Source: Thermoplasmata archaeon (GTDB lineage Archaea; Thermoplasmatota; Thermoplasmata; Lutacidiplasmatales; UBA184). From it: a DNA stretch of 64,000 nt. Positions 9,415 through 19,130 of the stretch are shown here, piece by piece. Position 1 is the first letter of the stretch; every line of letters starts with the position of its first letter. The notes beneath the pieces were generated by a model, which was not told the origin of the DNA, did not search any database, and saw only the letters and a list, made by a program, of their open reading frames with translations. A program made the translations under genes and the position numbers. The stretch is from NCBI GenBank assembly GCA_027314165.1, contig DAHVCH010000004.1, positions 1 through 64,000 on the forward strand. Direction: 5' to 3'.

Positions 9415-9885
9415 TCACCGGGAGACCAGGCAGGAGCGGACGATCCCGGTCAGGACCGACCTGCTCCGCCCGGACCAAGGGTCCAGCCGGGCGAAGGGAG
9501 GGAGATCGTAGACCTTGGCCACACGACTTCCCACGCCGCCCCGTGCGATGGACCCCTCCGGAGCGAGGACCGGGAGAGGCCCAGGGCGTGGGAGGCGGGC
9601 CAGGAGCCTGTTGCGGCGGAAGTGCGCGAGGCCTCCGAAGTTCCACCGGATCGTCCCGACGGTCCCAAGACCGATTTGACACGGGTGCGAGACCCCTGTC
9701 AGCCACATCCTGTCGCCGGACCCTGCTTTGGACATTGCAGGACCGAAGCCCAGGGAGAGCCCTTTCAGTGCCCGGGCCACGAGGGCCCTTACGACGAACG
9801 TCGCAAACGCATTCATGGTCGCCACCCCGAGCGCGTACATGCCGACGCCTTTCTCGAGAGGCGGGGTCGCTTCCTGCGCGGACAC
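9415..9885 (-). CDS. Hypothetical protein (uncertain)
   Basis: 156-aa ORF directly upstream of the 8182..9396 gene on the same strand; no family recognised. Confidence 0.3.
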   Translation of the reverse strand: MSAQEATPPLEKGVGMYALGVATMNAFATFVVRALVARALKGLSLGFGPAMSKAGSGDRMWLTGVSHPCQIGLGTVGTIRWNFGGLAHFRRNRLLARLPRPGPLPVLAPEGSIARGGVGSRVAKVYDLPPFARLDPWSGRSRSVLTGIVRSCLVSR

Positions 9886-10012
9886 AGGGGAGGCTTTCGG
9901 CCCTCCCCTTCTTGAACAAGCGGTGTCAATCAGGAACCAACTGATGCCTGCAGGTTCCGTAGCGGGCCAGCAGGGGGACCCGGTCCACCGAGGGCACCGG
10001 GGGCACCGGGGG

Positions 10013-10645
10013 CTATGCGCGCGCCCCGCCCTCGTCGACGGGAGCGGTCCCGTCGAGGCTCGTGCGAGAAAGGCGGGGGGCCGACACGGCGCGCAAGCGG
10101 CGTCGAGCGCTCCCTAGAGGAGAGCGGGAGCGTTCCTGCAGCTCGCGGACCTCGAGCCGGATCGGGGAAGTGCTCCCCAGAGCTCGAAGCCCAATCAACG
10201 GAAGCTGAGGGTTCTCGAACCTGCCCGGCCCCAGGTTCACCCGAAGCACGACGGGGACGCCCCGGTCCAGGCTGTCGACGATAAGGTCCTGGGTCGAGTT
10301 GGGGAGCACACCAAGCCCGAGGGCGGCTAGACCCTGCATCGGGTCCTTGAGCAGGCTTCGAAGGGCCACCCACTGCGCTCGGGAGTGTCGCAGAAGACCT
10401 TCGGCGTCTTCGGGGGGAATGAGGATCGGGCTCTCGCTCGGGAACTTTCGGAGTTCAGGTCCAACCGACCTTCGGTCGGTGGAGGGGAGAGGGTCACGGC
10501 ACGCGCAGACCCGGGCTTGCGCCTGGTCGAGGTCGACCCGCACCGTCAACGCAGCGGTCGAGCCGTGCCCAACCGTCGGGTTGCGGGGGCAGAGCTCAGT
10601 ATCTCTCCAGGGGCAGGTGGCTCGTGGCGCGTTTGTCGCTCCCAT
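10013..10645 (-). CDS. Hypothetical protein
   Basis: 210-aa ORF with protein-like alternation (VALRSLLKDPMQGLAALGLGVLPNSTQDLIVDSLDRGVPVVLRVNLGPG); no family recognised. Confidence 0.4.
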   Translation of the reverse strand: MGATNAPRATCPWRDTELCPRNPTVGHGSTAALTVRVDLDQAQARVCACRDPLPSTDRRSVGPELRKFPSESPILIPPEDAEGLLRHSRAQWVALRSLLKDPMQGLAALGLGVLPNSTQDLIVDSLDRGVPVVLRVNLGPGRFENPQLPLIGLRALGSTSPIRLEVRELQERSRSPLGSARRRLRAVSAPRLSRTSLDGTAPVDEGGARA

Positions 10646-10972
10646 CCTCCATCCTCATCCTTCCCCTCTCCCGCCGGACGGTTCCCGTCAGCGGTAGGAT
10701 AGATATTCCGCGTTTCGCGCTTGACGACTAGACCTCACCTGTAAGGGGAGAGTCGGAGGGGGGGGCCAGACCCACGGCGCGATACGTTGTGGCGGGGACC
10801 GTGGACCCACGGTGGAACGCATGGCCCGACATCTCCCCTCGAGAGGCCCCCAGCGGTCTTGGAACGTGAGGCCCCGGGAGGAGGCGGATGCTGAAGGTGC
10901 GAAACTCCCACCGGGAGAGATGGGAACGTTGAAGGTCCGCTTCCCCTGGCTCCATGGTTCGGAGAACCCGCC

Positions 10973-13261
10973 GTGACCCGCTTGAGAGCCCTTCGGGACG
11001 ACATCCTCGCGTTCCTGTCGACACACCCGGTCTCCGGGGACGCCGCGGACGGGATCTCGCGGGATGACCTCGCGAAGCGCCTGGGCTACCGACCGAGTTC
11101 GGTGTGGGCCGCGCTTCAAGAGTTGGAGGCAACGGGTGAAGTTGTCTCTGCGCGCGCCCATGTCCCCGGGGCTCCCTACCGTCGGCAGGTCTTCCGCCTC
11201 ACTGAGCAGGCCCTGCAGCACGCCGCGGCGAACGCGATCCCGTCTCCAAGGGACCTCCCCGACCTCTCAGAGCCCTTCGTAGGACGTGCGAGAGAGCTCG
11301 AGCAGCTCCATCACGTCTACAAGAACGGAGGCATCTGTGTCGTTGATGGGATTCCCGGGGTGGGGAAGACCGCCCTCGTGCGATGCTCGCTCCGATTCGT
11401 CTGGGGAAGCCGCCTCATCGTATGGATGACCTTGCGCGACCTCTCCACCCCGGGACTCTCGGCGCGGATGGCGGACGCGGTGGGGGGATTGAAGCAGCGC
11501 CGCAAGAACGACCGACCAACGGCGGCGCTGGGCCATCTCGGCACGCCGTCTCTCGGTAGCCTCGTCCAAGCGAGCCCCATTGGGGTCGTTTGGGTCCTGG
11601 ACGAACTCCAGGACGCCACTCCGGAGACCCTGCTCACCGTGCGCGAGGCCCTGGAGCCCTTCGCCTCTGGGTCGCCCCACTCCGCCATCCTCGTCACACA
11701 ACGGGAACTGCCGTGGTCCCTTACCGGGGAGATCACCCACCTCGCCCTGAAGGGGCTTTCCCGGAAGGACGCCCTGACGCTGACCGGCGCCCTCGGGCTC
11801 CCTGACGACCGGTTCGAGGAGCTGTACCGCGGGACGCTCGGGAACCCCCGTTTCCTTCGTCAGGGCGTCGGGGCACCCACGGGTGGCGAGGAGCTTTTCG
11901 CCGACACGGTGCTCGCGAGCATCTCGGCCACGCAGAGGAGGGCGCTGCTCCCGCTCACGCTCACCTGGGCAAGAGCCCCACACTCCTGGGCTCTCGCATC
12001 GGGATTGAGATCCGAGGAGATCGAGAATCTCGTCTCCCAGTCGATCCTCGACCGTACCGACTCGGTCCTCCGGGTCCCGGAGCCCCTCGCTCAACGGCTG
12101 CGCGAGACCGCCGGGTGGGAGGAGCTGCGGCGGTGCCACGCCTTCCTGGCCGACCGGACGGACGGACCGATGCGGGCCGCAGAGAAGTTCGTTCACCTGG
12201 TCGAGGCCGAGGAGACCGAGCGCGCCGCGCGGTGGCTCGAGAAGGAGCGCACGGCCATCACAGAGGAGGAAGCGACACGGGTCCTGCCCGCGACCGTACG
12301 GCTCGCCCACCTGCTCGACAGGGGAGAGGCCCGCGGGGTCGTCCTGGCGACCGCCGCAGAGCTGGTCCGTCGCCAGGGCGATTTCGTCGCGGCCGCCTCT
12401 CTTCTGGAGCGCGCCCTGGACGACCTCCCTTCACCGAGGTACCCTGCGCCGCTGTTCACCTGCCTCCTCATCCAGAGCGCCCTGCGCGCCGGCCACCGCA
12501 CGGAGGCCGAGAAGTGGGCCCGCCGTCTGACCTCGGGGCGGTCACGGCCGGAAGCAAGACCGGCGGTCGAACTCCTGGAGGGGACGCTGCTCGCGTATCG
12601 TGGAGAGTACGCAGCGGCCCTCCCCCACTTCCGGCTCTCGGTGGAGCTCTCGCGTTCGAGGAGGCAGAAAGAGATCCAACGGCTCGCACTCCACGGCATT
12701 GCCCATGCAGAAGGAGAGCTGGGACACCCCCAGGAGGTCCTGAAGTGCTACCGGGAGGGTTCGGCGATCGCCCGCGAGCTCGGGAGCCGTTACCTCGACC
12801 TTCACTTCGAACTTGACGCCTGTAAGGCCCTCCTCGCCGTGAACGAGCTCGAGGAGGCGGAGGTGCGCTACCGGAGCATCCTTCGAGAGTCGCGCGGCAT
12901 TGGCTCTAGGACCTGCGCGGCCACGGCGCTCCTAGGCATCGCCTTCTTGGACTGGAAGAGAGGGAATCTGGAGCTCTCCCTACGCCATGGTGAAGAGGCC
13001 CTGGCGCAGGCGGAGCTCGCGGCCGATCGTTCGCTGGTCGGGAGGGTCCTCGCCAACCTGGCGGAGATCCTCAGGTTGGCGGGCCAAAGGGCACGTGCCC
13101 TGAAGGTCGCCCAGCGGGCGCTGCGACTCGCCCGCGAGGGGGGCCGCGACGCCGATGTCGTCTTCGCCCGGGAGGCTTTGGAAGCGGCCCGTGCCCCGAG
13201 GAAACGACGGGTAACGAGGAGGGAGCGTCTCCCTCCTCGGCGGGCCGCGCATGTCCCGTAG
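10973..13261 (+). CDS. HTH-STAND NTPase-TPR regulator-like protein
   Basis: N-terminal winged-helix-like SRDDLAKRLGYRPSSVWAALQELEATGEV; FVGRARELEQL; Walker A GIPGVGKTAL; Walker B GVVWVLDELQ; C-terminal helical TPR-like repeats. Confidence 0.85.
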   Translation: MTRLRALRDDILAFLSTHPVSGDAADGISRDDLAKRLGYRPSSVWAALQELEATGEVVSARAHVPGAPYRRQVFRLTEQALQHAAANAIPSPRDLPDLSEPFVGRARELEQLHHVYKNGGICVVDGIPGVGKTALVRCSLRFVWGSRLIVWMTLRDLSTPGLSARMADAVGGLKQRRKNDRPTAALGHLGTPSLGSLVQASPIGVVWVLDELQDATPETLLTVREALEPFASGSPHSAILVTQRELPWSLTGEITHLALKGLSRKDALTLTGALGLPDDRFEELYRGTLGNPRFLRQGVGAPTGGEELFADTVLASISATQRRALLPLTLTWARAPHSWALASGLRSEEIENLVSQSILDRTDSVLRVPEPLAQRLRETAGWEELRRCHAFLADRTDGPMRAAEKFVHLVEAEETERAARWLEKERTAITEEEATRVLPATVRLAHLLDRGEARGVVLATAAELVRRQGDFVAAASLLERALDDLPSPRYPAPLFTCLLIQSALRAGHRTEAEKWARRLTSGRSRPEARPAVELLEGTLLAYRGEYAAALPHFRLSVELSRSRRQKEIQRLALHGIAHAEGELGHPQEVLKCYREGSAIARELGSRYLDLHFELDACKALLAVNELEEAEVRYRSILRESRGIGSRTCAATALLGIAFLDWKRGNLELSLRHGEEALAQAELAADRSLVGRVLANLAEILRLAGQRARALKVAQRALRLAREGGRDADVVFAREALEAARAPRKRRVTRRERLPPRRAAHVP

Positions 13262-13364
13262 GAGAAGACCAGGTCAGGAGCGGCCCGTTCCGGTGTCGTC
13301 CGGTCCGGGGGTTCCTACGGCCAGCTTCCACCAGGGTTCGGGTCCATCGGAGCCACCTCCGAGA

Positions 13365-13385
13365 GACTCCGGGATTCTCGGAGTC
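13365..13385. terminator. Perfect 7-bp hairpin between convergent genes
   Basis: GACTCCG-GGATTCT-CGGAGTC, in the gap between the STAND gene (+) end at 13261 and the zinc-ribbon gene (-) end at 13537. Confidence 0.35.
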
Positions 13386-13536
13386 AAGGACCCGCGCAGG
13401 ATTTTCCGCGGAGAATCCACCCGGATGCGTATTGCGCGTCCGACGGACCTGACGCGTGTCACCTCCTGGCGAGGGAATGGACAAGAGCGCATGCGAGGGG
13501 CACCGCGCGACAGTCCGCGCGAGCCCCTCGCCTCCC

Positions 13537-13797
13537 CTACTCTACGAGGAAGGCGCCACAGGTGTTGCAGCGTTCGGCCGAGATCGGAACCCGGCTCCAG
13601 CAGTCGGCGCACATCGCTACATCTTCCTCGAAGACGGCGCCGCACCGGGGGCAGATCGCCTCGTTGATGCGGACCGGCACCCAGCACAGGGGACAGGTGG
13701 CCACAGTTGTGTCGACGATGTTCGGCTCCCGCAGCCACAAGGGGGCGAGGCTCTCGGCTTCCAACATGGTCGGGAGTTGGGTCGCCCCTGGTATCAA
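13537..13797 (-). CDS. Small double zinc-ribbon protein
   Basis: TCPLCWVPV...ICPRCGAVF...MCADCWSRVP...RCNTCGAFLVE, four CxxC knuckles. Confidence 0.7.
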   Translation of the reverse strand: MIPGATQLPTMLEAESLAPLWLREPNIVDTTVATCPLCWVPVRINEAICPRCGAVFEEDVAMCADCWSRVPISAERCNTCGAFLVE

Positions 13798-14273
13798 GGG
13801 ATGGTTCCGGAACGGAAGCGAAGCAGCCCCCTGACGCGCGTCATGGAACTCTGAGAGGAGCGAAAGTGCGCGAAGCGATGTGCTGGAGGGTCACTCCTCG
13901 CACGACTCCCCATCGAACGACTCGGGGGTTTCCACCGAGGGGCGCAGGCCCAAGGGTAGGACGATCAGCGCGGCGGACCACGGGATCCTATTCTCTTCAC
14001 GGTATGCGGCAAGCCACTCTGGGGTCGCACGGGCGAGCCGTATCCTCTCGAGGCGCTGCCAGCCCTCTCCAGCATGGCGCAACCAAAGCACTCCGGAGTC
14101 GTCTCGGCTCATGCAGAAAAATAGAGGGGATTCGGGCTCAAGCCGAGGGGACCCGGCCGTGAACTTCGAATCCCGCCTCCGACGTTCCGGGGAGCTTCCA
14201 GGGATATTGACCCAATGACATGTTTCCACGGAAAGTCGTGCCTTCGCCGACCCTTCGCGGGTCGAATCTCCCC

Positions 14274-15098
14274 TCAGATGGCGGGGGAGCCTAGCGTTAT
14301 CGTCAGGGTAAAGGAGACGGGGGAAGATTGGGAACCCCCCCCGACCAGGAGGACCCCGACCGACAACGCGAGCGCGCCCTCCCCTCCTGCGGTGAGGGAG
14401 AAGCTCATCGACGCCGAAGACCCCACCCATGTGATTCCCGCGGAGTCGACGTCCATCCCCCAGGACAGGCCATCGAAGGGGGAACGGGCATCGGCCGACG
14501 GGATGTTCTGCGGAGCCCGAAGCTCGCCTCCCGGAACGAATGGGGCGGCGCTAAGTTCAGAGGACGGTGGGGACGCGTAGGGCTCAACGAGCGCGTAGAG
14601 CTCTTCGCCGACCGGGAGCGACCCCTCGCCGGAGACGAGGGAGACGGTGAGCGACGCGTGCGCACTGCCCCCTTGGGGGGGCGTCGAAGCGCGCACGACG
14701 AAGAGGAGCGCGGGGAGGAAGTAGGTCGGGACGCCGGGGGCGGCCCACAGGGTGAGCTGCGCCGTGGCTCCGTTGTCCTGAACGGAGAGAGCGGAGCCCC
14801 CCAAGGAGTTCGCGGGAAGGGCGCCCGGAGGGAGCTCGAACGCACCCTCCAGCGTCGCCACCAGGGCAGAGCGGCCGACCGCGATGCCCGCCAGCAACAG
14901 TATCGCGCTGGCGACGAACGGGACAGCCCTCGACCAGCCACGTCGGCCCCGTCGCGGCGAGGGAGCGGCGGTCCCGAGACGCCGCCCCCTCGCCGGCCAT
15001 GGAGCGGGGAAGGTGCTCGCAGACCGGGTCCCCTGGTGTCCGCGGGGACCGCCCTCGCACCTGCGCTCGGGCAGCTGGTCTCCCTCGCTTGGCCCCAT
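14274..15098 (-). CDS. Membrane-anchored extracellular hypothetical protein
   Basis: Single TM VPFVASAILLLAGIAVG then Ser/Thr/Gly-rich beta-like ectodomain and hydrophobic C-terminus. Confidence 0.55.
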   Translation of the reverse strand: MGPSEGDQLPERRCEGGPRGHQGTRSASTFPAPWPARGRRLGTAAPSPRRGRRGWSRAVPFVASAILLLAGIAVGRSALVATLEGAFELPPGALPANSLGGSALSVQDNGATAQLTLWAAPGVPTYFLPALLFVVRASTPPQGGSAHASLTVSLVSGEGSLPVGEELYALVEPYASPPSSELSAAPFVPGGELRAPQNIPSADARSPFDGLSWGMDVDSAGITWVGSSASMSFSLTAGGEGALALSVGVLLVGGGSQSSPVSFTLTITLGSPAI

Positions 15099-15229
15099 GA
15101 CATGGGAGGCTTCCTCGCGGACCCTTCTTCAACGAGGGGTTCTTTTTCGGAACGGGACCTGCGCGCAGGGCTGCATTCCGGAACCTCCGGCGCGGCCCTC
15201 GATCTCCGGCCGCCCTCACGATTCGGAGG

Positions 15230-16483
15230 GTGAGAACCGTGGACCGGAACCTTCGCGCGCTCTCGATAGGCGCTGCGGTCCGGGCACTGGGGACCTCGCT
15301 CCTCGGGCCGTTCCTCGCGCTCTACATGCACAATGTCCTTCTGATCGGATATGCCATGGTGGGGTTGCTGCTCTTCCTCTTCGGAGCGGTATCGGTGCCG
15401 TTCTCCATGGCGGGAGGGCTCCTCACCGACCGGCTGGGGCGGAGGTCGGTATTCCTCGGGACCCTCATCGGGGAGGTGGCCGCGTTCGCGGTGTTGGGAT
15501 GGTCGATCTCGGTCGGATCTCTCGCCGGGGTCGTCGGTTCCGCGTTCGCGGGGTCGATCATCACGAGCCTGGGGAACCCCGCCAACTCCGCCTACCTCGC
15601 CGACCTGGCCGAGGGCCACCTGCGCACCGAGGGTTTCATGTGGCAGCGGATCGGACACAACGCGGGGTTCGCCGCAGGGACCGCAGCGGGTGGGCTTCTG
15701 ATCTCGGCCTTGGGCTTTGCCCTCGTGGTCTACCTCGGGACGGCGGTCCTCCTCGCCTCAACAACCTACCTGGTCCTCGTCCTCGACCCATCTGCCGAGG
15801 ACTCGCGGATCCGAGATGCTCGACGGACCGGGGCCGTCGTGAGACCTGACCGAGCCACCCACCGCGGTCCGGGAGCGCGTCTGGGAGCGATGGCACGGGA
15901 CCGCACCTTCCTCGAACTGACCGTTGGGATGTCGCTCATCGCGCTCGTGACGGGCCAGTGGACCGTGGTCTTCCCCCTTTTCGTGAACTCCCTTATGCAC
16001 ATCTCGTACGGGTGGCTCGGTCTCGGACTCTCCCTTAACGGGGTGCTGGTGGTGGTCGCCCAGCCCTGGACCACTCGCATGGCCCGCGGTCGGCGCCACA
16101 CGACCTTCGCCCTCCTGGGGCTGTTGCTCTACGTCGTGGGGTTCTTTCTTCTCGCCGCCGCAGACACCTGGTCGCTCTTCCCTCTCGAGGTCTTCTTCGG
16201 GGTGGTGTTCCTCCTCACGATGGGGGAGAACGTCGAGGCGGTCCCGTACAGCACATTGCCCTCGAACTTGGCACCCCTCGCGGAGCGGGGGGCCTACAAC
16301 GGCGCGTTCAGCGCCGTTACGGGGCTTGGCTACCTTCTGGCGACGCTTTGGGGGACCGCGGGCCTGAGCCTGTTCCCGAACCCCCTTGTCCTGTGGACGA
16401 TCCTGATGCTCCCTGCGGTCCCGGGCACGCTCCTGATCACGCACGCGGCCCGGACCATGGCCCCCGCGGCCGACCGTGCGTAG
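15230..16483 (+). CDS. Major facilitator superfamily transporter
   Basis: About 12 hydrophobic segments; MFS motif GGLLTDRLGRRSVFL between TM2 and TM3. Confidence 0.9.
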   Translation: MRTVDRNLRALSIGAAVRALGTSLLGPFLALYMHNVLLIGYAMVGLLLFLFGAVSVPFSMAGGLLTDRLGRRSVFLGTLIGEVAAFAVLGWSISVGSLAGVVGSAFAGSIITSLGNPANSAYLADLAEGHLRTEGFMWQRIGHNAGFAAGTAAGGLLISALGFALVVYLGTAVLLASTTYLVLVLDPSAEDSRIRDARRTGAVVRPDRATHRGPGARLGAMARDRTFLELTVGMSLIALVTGQWTVVFPLFVNSLMHISYGWLGLGLSLNGVLVVVAQPWTTRMARGRRHTTFALLGLLLYVVGFFLLAAADTWSLFPLEVFFGVVFLLTMGENVEAVPYSTLPSNLAPLAERGAYNGAFSAVTGLGYLLATLWGTAGLSLFPNPLVLWTILMLPAVPGTLLITHAARTMAPAADRA

Positions 16484-16766
16484 CCCGAAAGAAGGGTTCG
16501 CGAGCTCGGAGAGGGGAGCAAGGGGGGGAGCGTCCCCGTCCACGGTTTGACCAGTTAGAGGTGGCCCGGCCTCTGGCACGTGTGGGGAGGTTTCCGCGCG
16601 GCCCGAGCCGGGCCCCTGGCTCGGGGGCCCGCGAGACGCCCGCGACTGCGGCCGTTTCGCCCGAATGCCCGGTCACCGGGCACCGATGAGTTTCAATATG
16701 TGTGCTCCCCTATGCTGTTTGGTTTTGAAGGAGAAACAACCAGGTCTCCTGGGATAGGCGAGAGGA

Positions 16767-17333
16767 TTGGTCGAATTGAGCGCACACGAGCGGGGGCTGC
16801 TGATGGCCCTCCTTGCGAACGGCACGGCCACGAACACCGAGCTCGCCCGCGAGCTCAACATCTCCGCGACGGCGACCCGTAAGATCCGCCTGCGACTGGA
16901 GAAGGCGGGGATCATCCGTGGGTACCGCCCGGTACTGGACCTCTCCGCCCTGGGCCTCCAGGTCTTCGCTCTTATCGAGATCCGCCTGCTCCCGAAGGGG
17001 TGGGAGAGCGGGGGAGGCGCGGGTCTCCAGGCCCAGCTCGCTCGCCACGAGAACGTGCTGGCCCTCTACCGCATGCCCGAGGGGGAGGTCACGCATCGCG
17101 CGCTGGTCGGGTTCCGGAGCCTGGAAGAGTTCGACCGTTTTGTCCACATCCTGCAATCTCAGTATTCCGAATACATGACCATCCACCGGACCTCCACCTT
17201 TTCGGCGAAGAGCATCCTGAAGGAGGACCCACGATGGGCCCTGACCAAGATCCTGCTGGAAGGCGATGAGCCCCAGCTTCCGAAGAATCTGGAGCGTGTC
17301 CCCGCTCGCGTGCCGGCCCCCGAGGACGGATGA
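16767..17333 (+). CDS. Lrp/AsnC-type HTH transcriptional regulator
   Basis: LSAHERGLLMALLANGTATNTELARELNISATATRKIRLRLEKAGIIRGYRPVLDLSALGL; TTG start. Confidence 0.85.
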   Translation: MVELSAHERGLLMALLANGTATNTELARELNISATATRKIRLRLEKAGIIRGYRPVLDLSALGLQVFALIEIRLLPKGWESGGGAGLQAQLARHENVLALYRMPEGEVTHRALVGFRSLEEFDRFVHILQSQYSEYMTIHRTSTFSAKSILKEDPRWALTKILLEGDEPQLPKNLERVPARVPAPEDG

Positions 17334-17692
17334 CCGACGTCCTGCTCGTCAGCGGTGGCGCGGAGGCCCGAGAGGTCTTCCGTGCCCTTCTGCGACTCCA
17401 CCACTTCCGTGTCAAGTCCGAGGCCGCAGGGACCAAGCAGGCCATGAATCTCCTCAGAACCGGGTTCAAGGGAGTGATGATCCTGGACACGGAGCTCACC
17501 GACGGTGGGTGGGAAGATGTCCTGACCAGGGCCCAGGAATCCCGGCCAAAGGTGCCCGTGGTCCTTGTGAGCCCGCTCTACGGGGCGGAGTTCGAGAACA
17601 AGGCGAAGCACCTGGGGGCCGCCGTCATCCTCCCGCGCCCGTTCGAGATCCCCGAGCTACTGGCCGCGATCGAGCAGGCGATAGGTGCATAG
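17330..17692 (+). CDS. Degenerate response-regulator receiver (pseudo-receiver) protein
   Basis: MTDVLLVSGGAEAREVF...GVMILDTELTDGGWEDV...VPVVLVSPL...AAVILPRPFEIPELLAAI; ATGA overlap with the preceding gene. Confidence 0.75.
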   Translation: MTDVLLVSGGAEAREVFRALLRLHHFRVKSEAAGTKQAMNLLRTGFKGVMILDTELTDGGWEDVLTRAQESRPKVPVVLVSPLYGAEFENKAKHLGAAVILPRPFEIPELLAAIEQAIGA

Positions 17693-18035
17693 GTCGTCGA
17701 CCGCCCTTCTCGCCCGAAGCAGGAGAGCTCCGCGCGCCCTCGGAAGCAGGGGCTTTCAAAGGGAACGATAGAGAGGCCCACGACCAGGTGCCTCCAGGGG
17801 CTCTCGGGGCCCCTCGAGAGAACCTTGGCCCGTTCTAGCCCCTTCGCCCCGAGGGCGTCGCACCGCGGTCGGAGTCCCTAGGGCGCTTCCCCATGTCAGG
17901 AGTGGGCGCGCCTCAACGACCGCGTGTTACGATTCTGAACCCCCGGGGGGGTCCGCGGGACCTAGACGGAACCGAAGAACCATACCCTCTGCCGCCAACT
18001 GACGGACCGCTTGCAAGAGCAAGGTGGAAGTGAAC

Positions 18036-18557
18036 ATGATCGAGGCCCTCGCCTTTCAGGTAACGTCTGCTCCGATATCGAGACCGACCGTGGCCACCGA
18101 CCGCGCTCCGCGGGGTCCGCGGGGCCTCGACCACGACCCGGGGTACCTCCCCCTCCTGCTGGAAGGGCTCCAACTGAAGGGACGACGGGCCCTCTACGCC
18201 GGGACCCCTGAACGCCTCCTTGCCATCTCCAACGACCGCGGAGTTCAAGCGTTCCTGCCACCCCACTTCCGCTGGCTGCTCCCCCCTATCGCCCAGGTGG
18301 TCCGCGCCGCGCGGCGGGGCCTTCCCCAGCTGCTCCGCGAGGGACTCCACGACCTCTCGGTCCTGGGAATGATGTGCATCCCGCCGAGGGCGGCTGAGGC
18401 ACTCCTGAACCCCGCCACGCATGGACAGCTCTGCCTGATCGTCGACGGTCTCGACTACAACGACCCGGACGGGAGGCTCGCGGCGAAGGGACTGAACGAC
18501 CTGGCACTGAGGACGGGGGCTATGATCCTGGCGCTGCCGAGCTTGACCTCAGGGTGA
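18036..18557 (+). CDS. Hypothetical protein, DUF835-like or KaiC/RecA-like remnant
   Basis: LCLIVDGLDYNDPDGRLAAKGLNDLALRTGAMILALPSL; regular hydrophobic pattern; ATG 18036 or GTG 18024. Confidence 0.5.
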   Translation: MIEALAFQVTSAPISRPTVATDRAPRGPRGLDHDPGYLPLLLEGLQLKGRRALYAGTPERLLAISNDRGVQAFLPPHFRWLLPPIAQVVRAARRGLPQLLREGLHDLSVLGMMCIPPRAAEALLNPATHGQLCLIVDGLDYNDPDGRLAAKGLNDLALRTGAMILALPSLTSG

Positions 18558-18707
18558 CGGGCCCGCCCTTAGGATTCGTGCCCTCCACCCTCCCGACCGC
18601 CCCGCGACACGGCCCAGCAACATGGCGTGCCCCCCGGCAAGATCCCAACGTCGTCTGCGAGGGGCCCGTCGAGCCCGGATATTCTCTTCCCCCGCGAGGT
18701 TGGGACA

Positions 18708-19130
18708 TTACCTACCCCGAGGGGGTTGTCTGAAGGCGGCGGGCTCTTGACGGGTCAGCGCCACCTCCCACCACTCTACGTCCCGAGTCCACGGTCGTAA
18801 CGCTCGCACCACGTGGGTCCGATCCTCCGCTCGCACCAGCAGAGCACCGCGGCTCACTTTCCAGTGGGGGACCTCATCCAAGATACCCCGCCGTCGGTAC
18901 GACCTCTCCCCGACCTTCCGGTCCGCCCCCAGAGCTCGTTCGGTGATGCGGGCCCGCCCGTTCATGGTGACCTTCCCGAGCTGATAGGCGATGATCGCCC
19001 CGGGCGTCATTTCCCTCATCCTACGCCTGGGCAATCCCCCCCCATGCACGTCAAGAGTACTAACGACGAGAAGGAGAAGGGCGTCCATAGAGACGTCATC
19101 CATAGATCGTCGGCCCCCTGTCGGGTTCAT
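18708..19130 (-). CDS. Hypothetical protein (uncertain)
   Basis: 140-aa ORF; GALLVRAEDRTHVVRALRPWTRDVEWWEVALTRQE looks protein-like; no family recognised. Confidence 0.3.
   Translation of the reverse strand: MNPTGGRRSMDDVSMDALLLLVVSTLDVHGGGLPRRRMREMTPGAIIAYQLGKVTMNGRARITERALGADRKVGERSYRRRGILDEVPHWKVSRGALLVRAEDRTHVVRALRPWTRDVEWWEVALTRQEPAAFRQPPRGR

Noticed and set aside
7846-9915. 689-aa + ORF
   Set aside because: Overlaps the lipase 3' end and is antisense to the 404-aa DUF835-like gene; low-complexity Arg/Gly/Pro sequence.
14120-14215. TTCGAAT motif (aacttcgaatcccgcc) suggestive of a tRNA T-loop
   Set aside because: Flanking bases do not form a T-stem and no acceptor or anticodon arm could be assembled on either strand.
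13891-14430. 179-aa minus ORF as a gene
   Set aside because: The reading overlaps the 3' end of the 14274..15098 gene in another frame and its N-terminal half is low-complexity; only the C-terminal third looks protein-like, so not supported.
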